From Haladaptatus sp. QDMS2 (GTDB lineage: Archaea > Halobacteriota > Halobacteria > Halobacteriales > Halococcaceae): a stretch of DNA of 64,000 bases. This document shows, one piece after another, positions 63,453-64,000 of the stretch. The translations under genes were made by a program, and so were the position numbers. Position 1 is the stretch's first letter. Every line of letters starts with the position of its first letter. Under the pieces are notes generated by a model. It worked only from the letters and a program-made list of their open reading frames with translations, was not told the origin of the DNA and did no database searches. The stretch covers positions 1,798,001 to 1,862,000 of the forward strand of contig NZ_CP119791.1 in assembly GCF_029338295.1 (NCBI RefSeq), given 5' to 3'.

Positions 63453-64000
63453 GCTCCGACGTTCGATTCACTGACTTCAAATCCGACAAGCAGCCGACCT
63501 GGTGTCCCGGATGCGGTGACTTCGGGACGATGAACGGCATGATGAAAGCACTCGCCGAAACCGGCAACAACCCGGACAATACGTTCCTGGTCGCCGGGAT
63601 CGGCTGTTCGGGCAAGATTGGGACGTACATGCACGCGTACGCCCTGCACGGCGTCCACGGACGCGCCCTGCCCGTCGGCATCGGTGCCAAACTCGCGAAC
63701 CCGAACCTCGAAGTGATGGTCGCAGGTGGCGACGGTGACGGGTTCTCCATCGGCGCGGGCCACTTCGTCCACGCCGTCCGGCGCAACGTCGACATGACGT
63801 ACGTCGTGATGGACAACCGCATCTACGGCCTGACGAAGGGGCAGGCATCCCCGACCAGCCGCGAGGACTTCGAAACCTCGACGACCCCCGACGGCCCGAT
63901 GCAGGCGCCGGTCAACCCGCACGCCCTCGCACTCGCCGCCGGTGGCACGTTCATCGCCCAGTCGTTCTCGTCTGACGCGATGCGCCACGTCGAAATCATA
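63449..64000 (+). CDS. korB: 2-oxoacid:ferredoxin oxidoreductase, beta subunit (cut by window edge)
   Basis: The first 184 residues of the beta subunit are visible. It has the iron-sulfur Cys residues WCPGCGDFG (about 18-26) and GIGCSGK, and the thiamine diphosphate motif GDGDGFSIGAGHFVHAVRRN (about 95-114), ending in MDNRIYGLTKGQ. It pairs with the alpha subunit encoded just upstream. The 3' end lies beyond the right edge. Confidence 0.95.
   Translation, partial: MSSDVRFTDFKSDKQPTWCPGCGDFGTMNGMMKALAETGNNPDNTFLVAGIGCSGKIGTYMHAYALHGVHGRALPVGIGAKLANPNLEVMVAGGDGDGFSIGAGHFVHAVRRNVDMTYVVMDNRIYGLTKGQASPTSREDFETSTTPDGPMQAPVNPHALALAAGGTFIAQSFSSDAMRHVEII

Noticed and set aside
1-64000. Insertion sequences, CRISPR arrays, integrases, toxin-antitoxin pairs
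   Set aside because: Reading of all gene calls and gaps gave no transposase, integrase, regularly spaced direct repeat or toxin-antitoxin pair.

Overview
The window reads as chromosome of a halophilic archaeon (class Halobacteria). The evidence is high GC, strongly acidic proteins (Asp/Glu-rich with few Lys), TATA-like boxes about 25 bases upstream of start codons with little room for a leader, GTG starts, and archaeal signature genes (family B DNA polymerase, PAN ATPase, Mre11/Rad50, XPB/Bax1, bacterio-opsin-activator-type regulators, two-subunit 2-oxoacid:ferredoxin oxidoreductase). Genes are tightly packed. Many same-strand pairs overlap by 1 or 4 bases and several convergent pairs overlap by 4 bases. 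I saw no insertion sequence, CRISPR array, rRNA or intact tRNA. No gene-free stretch exceeds about 300 bases; the largest is 16153-16437, which holds two strong hairpins and a tRNA-T-arm-like fragment.

Region 1-7.2 kb is mostly information processing: the N-terminal part of DNA polymerase B (cut by the left edge), three small haloarchaeal proteins, and a reverse-strand unit of unknown protein, mre11 and rad50. Region 7.2-19.3 kb is housekeeping: a small winged-helix regulator, PAN (proteasome ATPase), small membrane proteins, a bactofilin-like protein, the YchF GTPase coupled to a ParB-like protein, an ornithine-cyclodeaminase-type enzyme coupled to a RidA protein, a UbiA prenyltransferase, an aminotransferase, a PAC2 proteasome-assembly chaperone, and an RNA m5C methylase coupled to a separate PUA-like partner. 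Region 19.4-30.5 kb has Bax1 nuclease and XPB helicase with a Tat lipoprotein gene between them, then the Hsp70 set grpE-dnaK and dnaJ. Four other genes separate dnaK from dnaJ, including an unusual Rieske fusion protein.

Region 30.5-64 kb is catabolic. It holds four full-length AMP-forming acyl-CoA ligases plus a shortened relative, an acyl-CoA dehydrogenase, a MaoC hydratase, an enoyl-CoA hydratase, a thiolase with its zinc-ribbon/OB partner, an iron-dependent and a medium-chain dehydrogenase, an aldehyde dehydrogenase, a short-chain fatty acid transporter, methylmalonyl-CoA mutase large subunit, methylmalonyl-CoA epimerase and KorAB. Together these suggest activation and beta-oxidation of short or branched organic acids, with propionyl units entering the TCA cycle through methylmalonyl-CoA. 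Embedded is a histidine-degradation operon hutU-hutG-hutI without hutH, beside a divergent Bat-type regulator and a YjiH-family membrane protein, plus an M20 amidohydrolase and an asparaginase. The overall picture is a heterotroph that uses amino acids and organic acids.

No wholly new defence or mobile system was evident. The items most worth a second look are the structured intergenic element at 16.15-16.44 kb, the Rieske fusion protein, the methylase/PUA split pair, the XPB-lipoprotein-Bax1 arrangement, the HutG metal-ligand change and the acs/GNAT pair.
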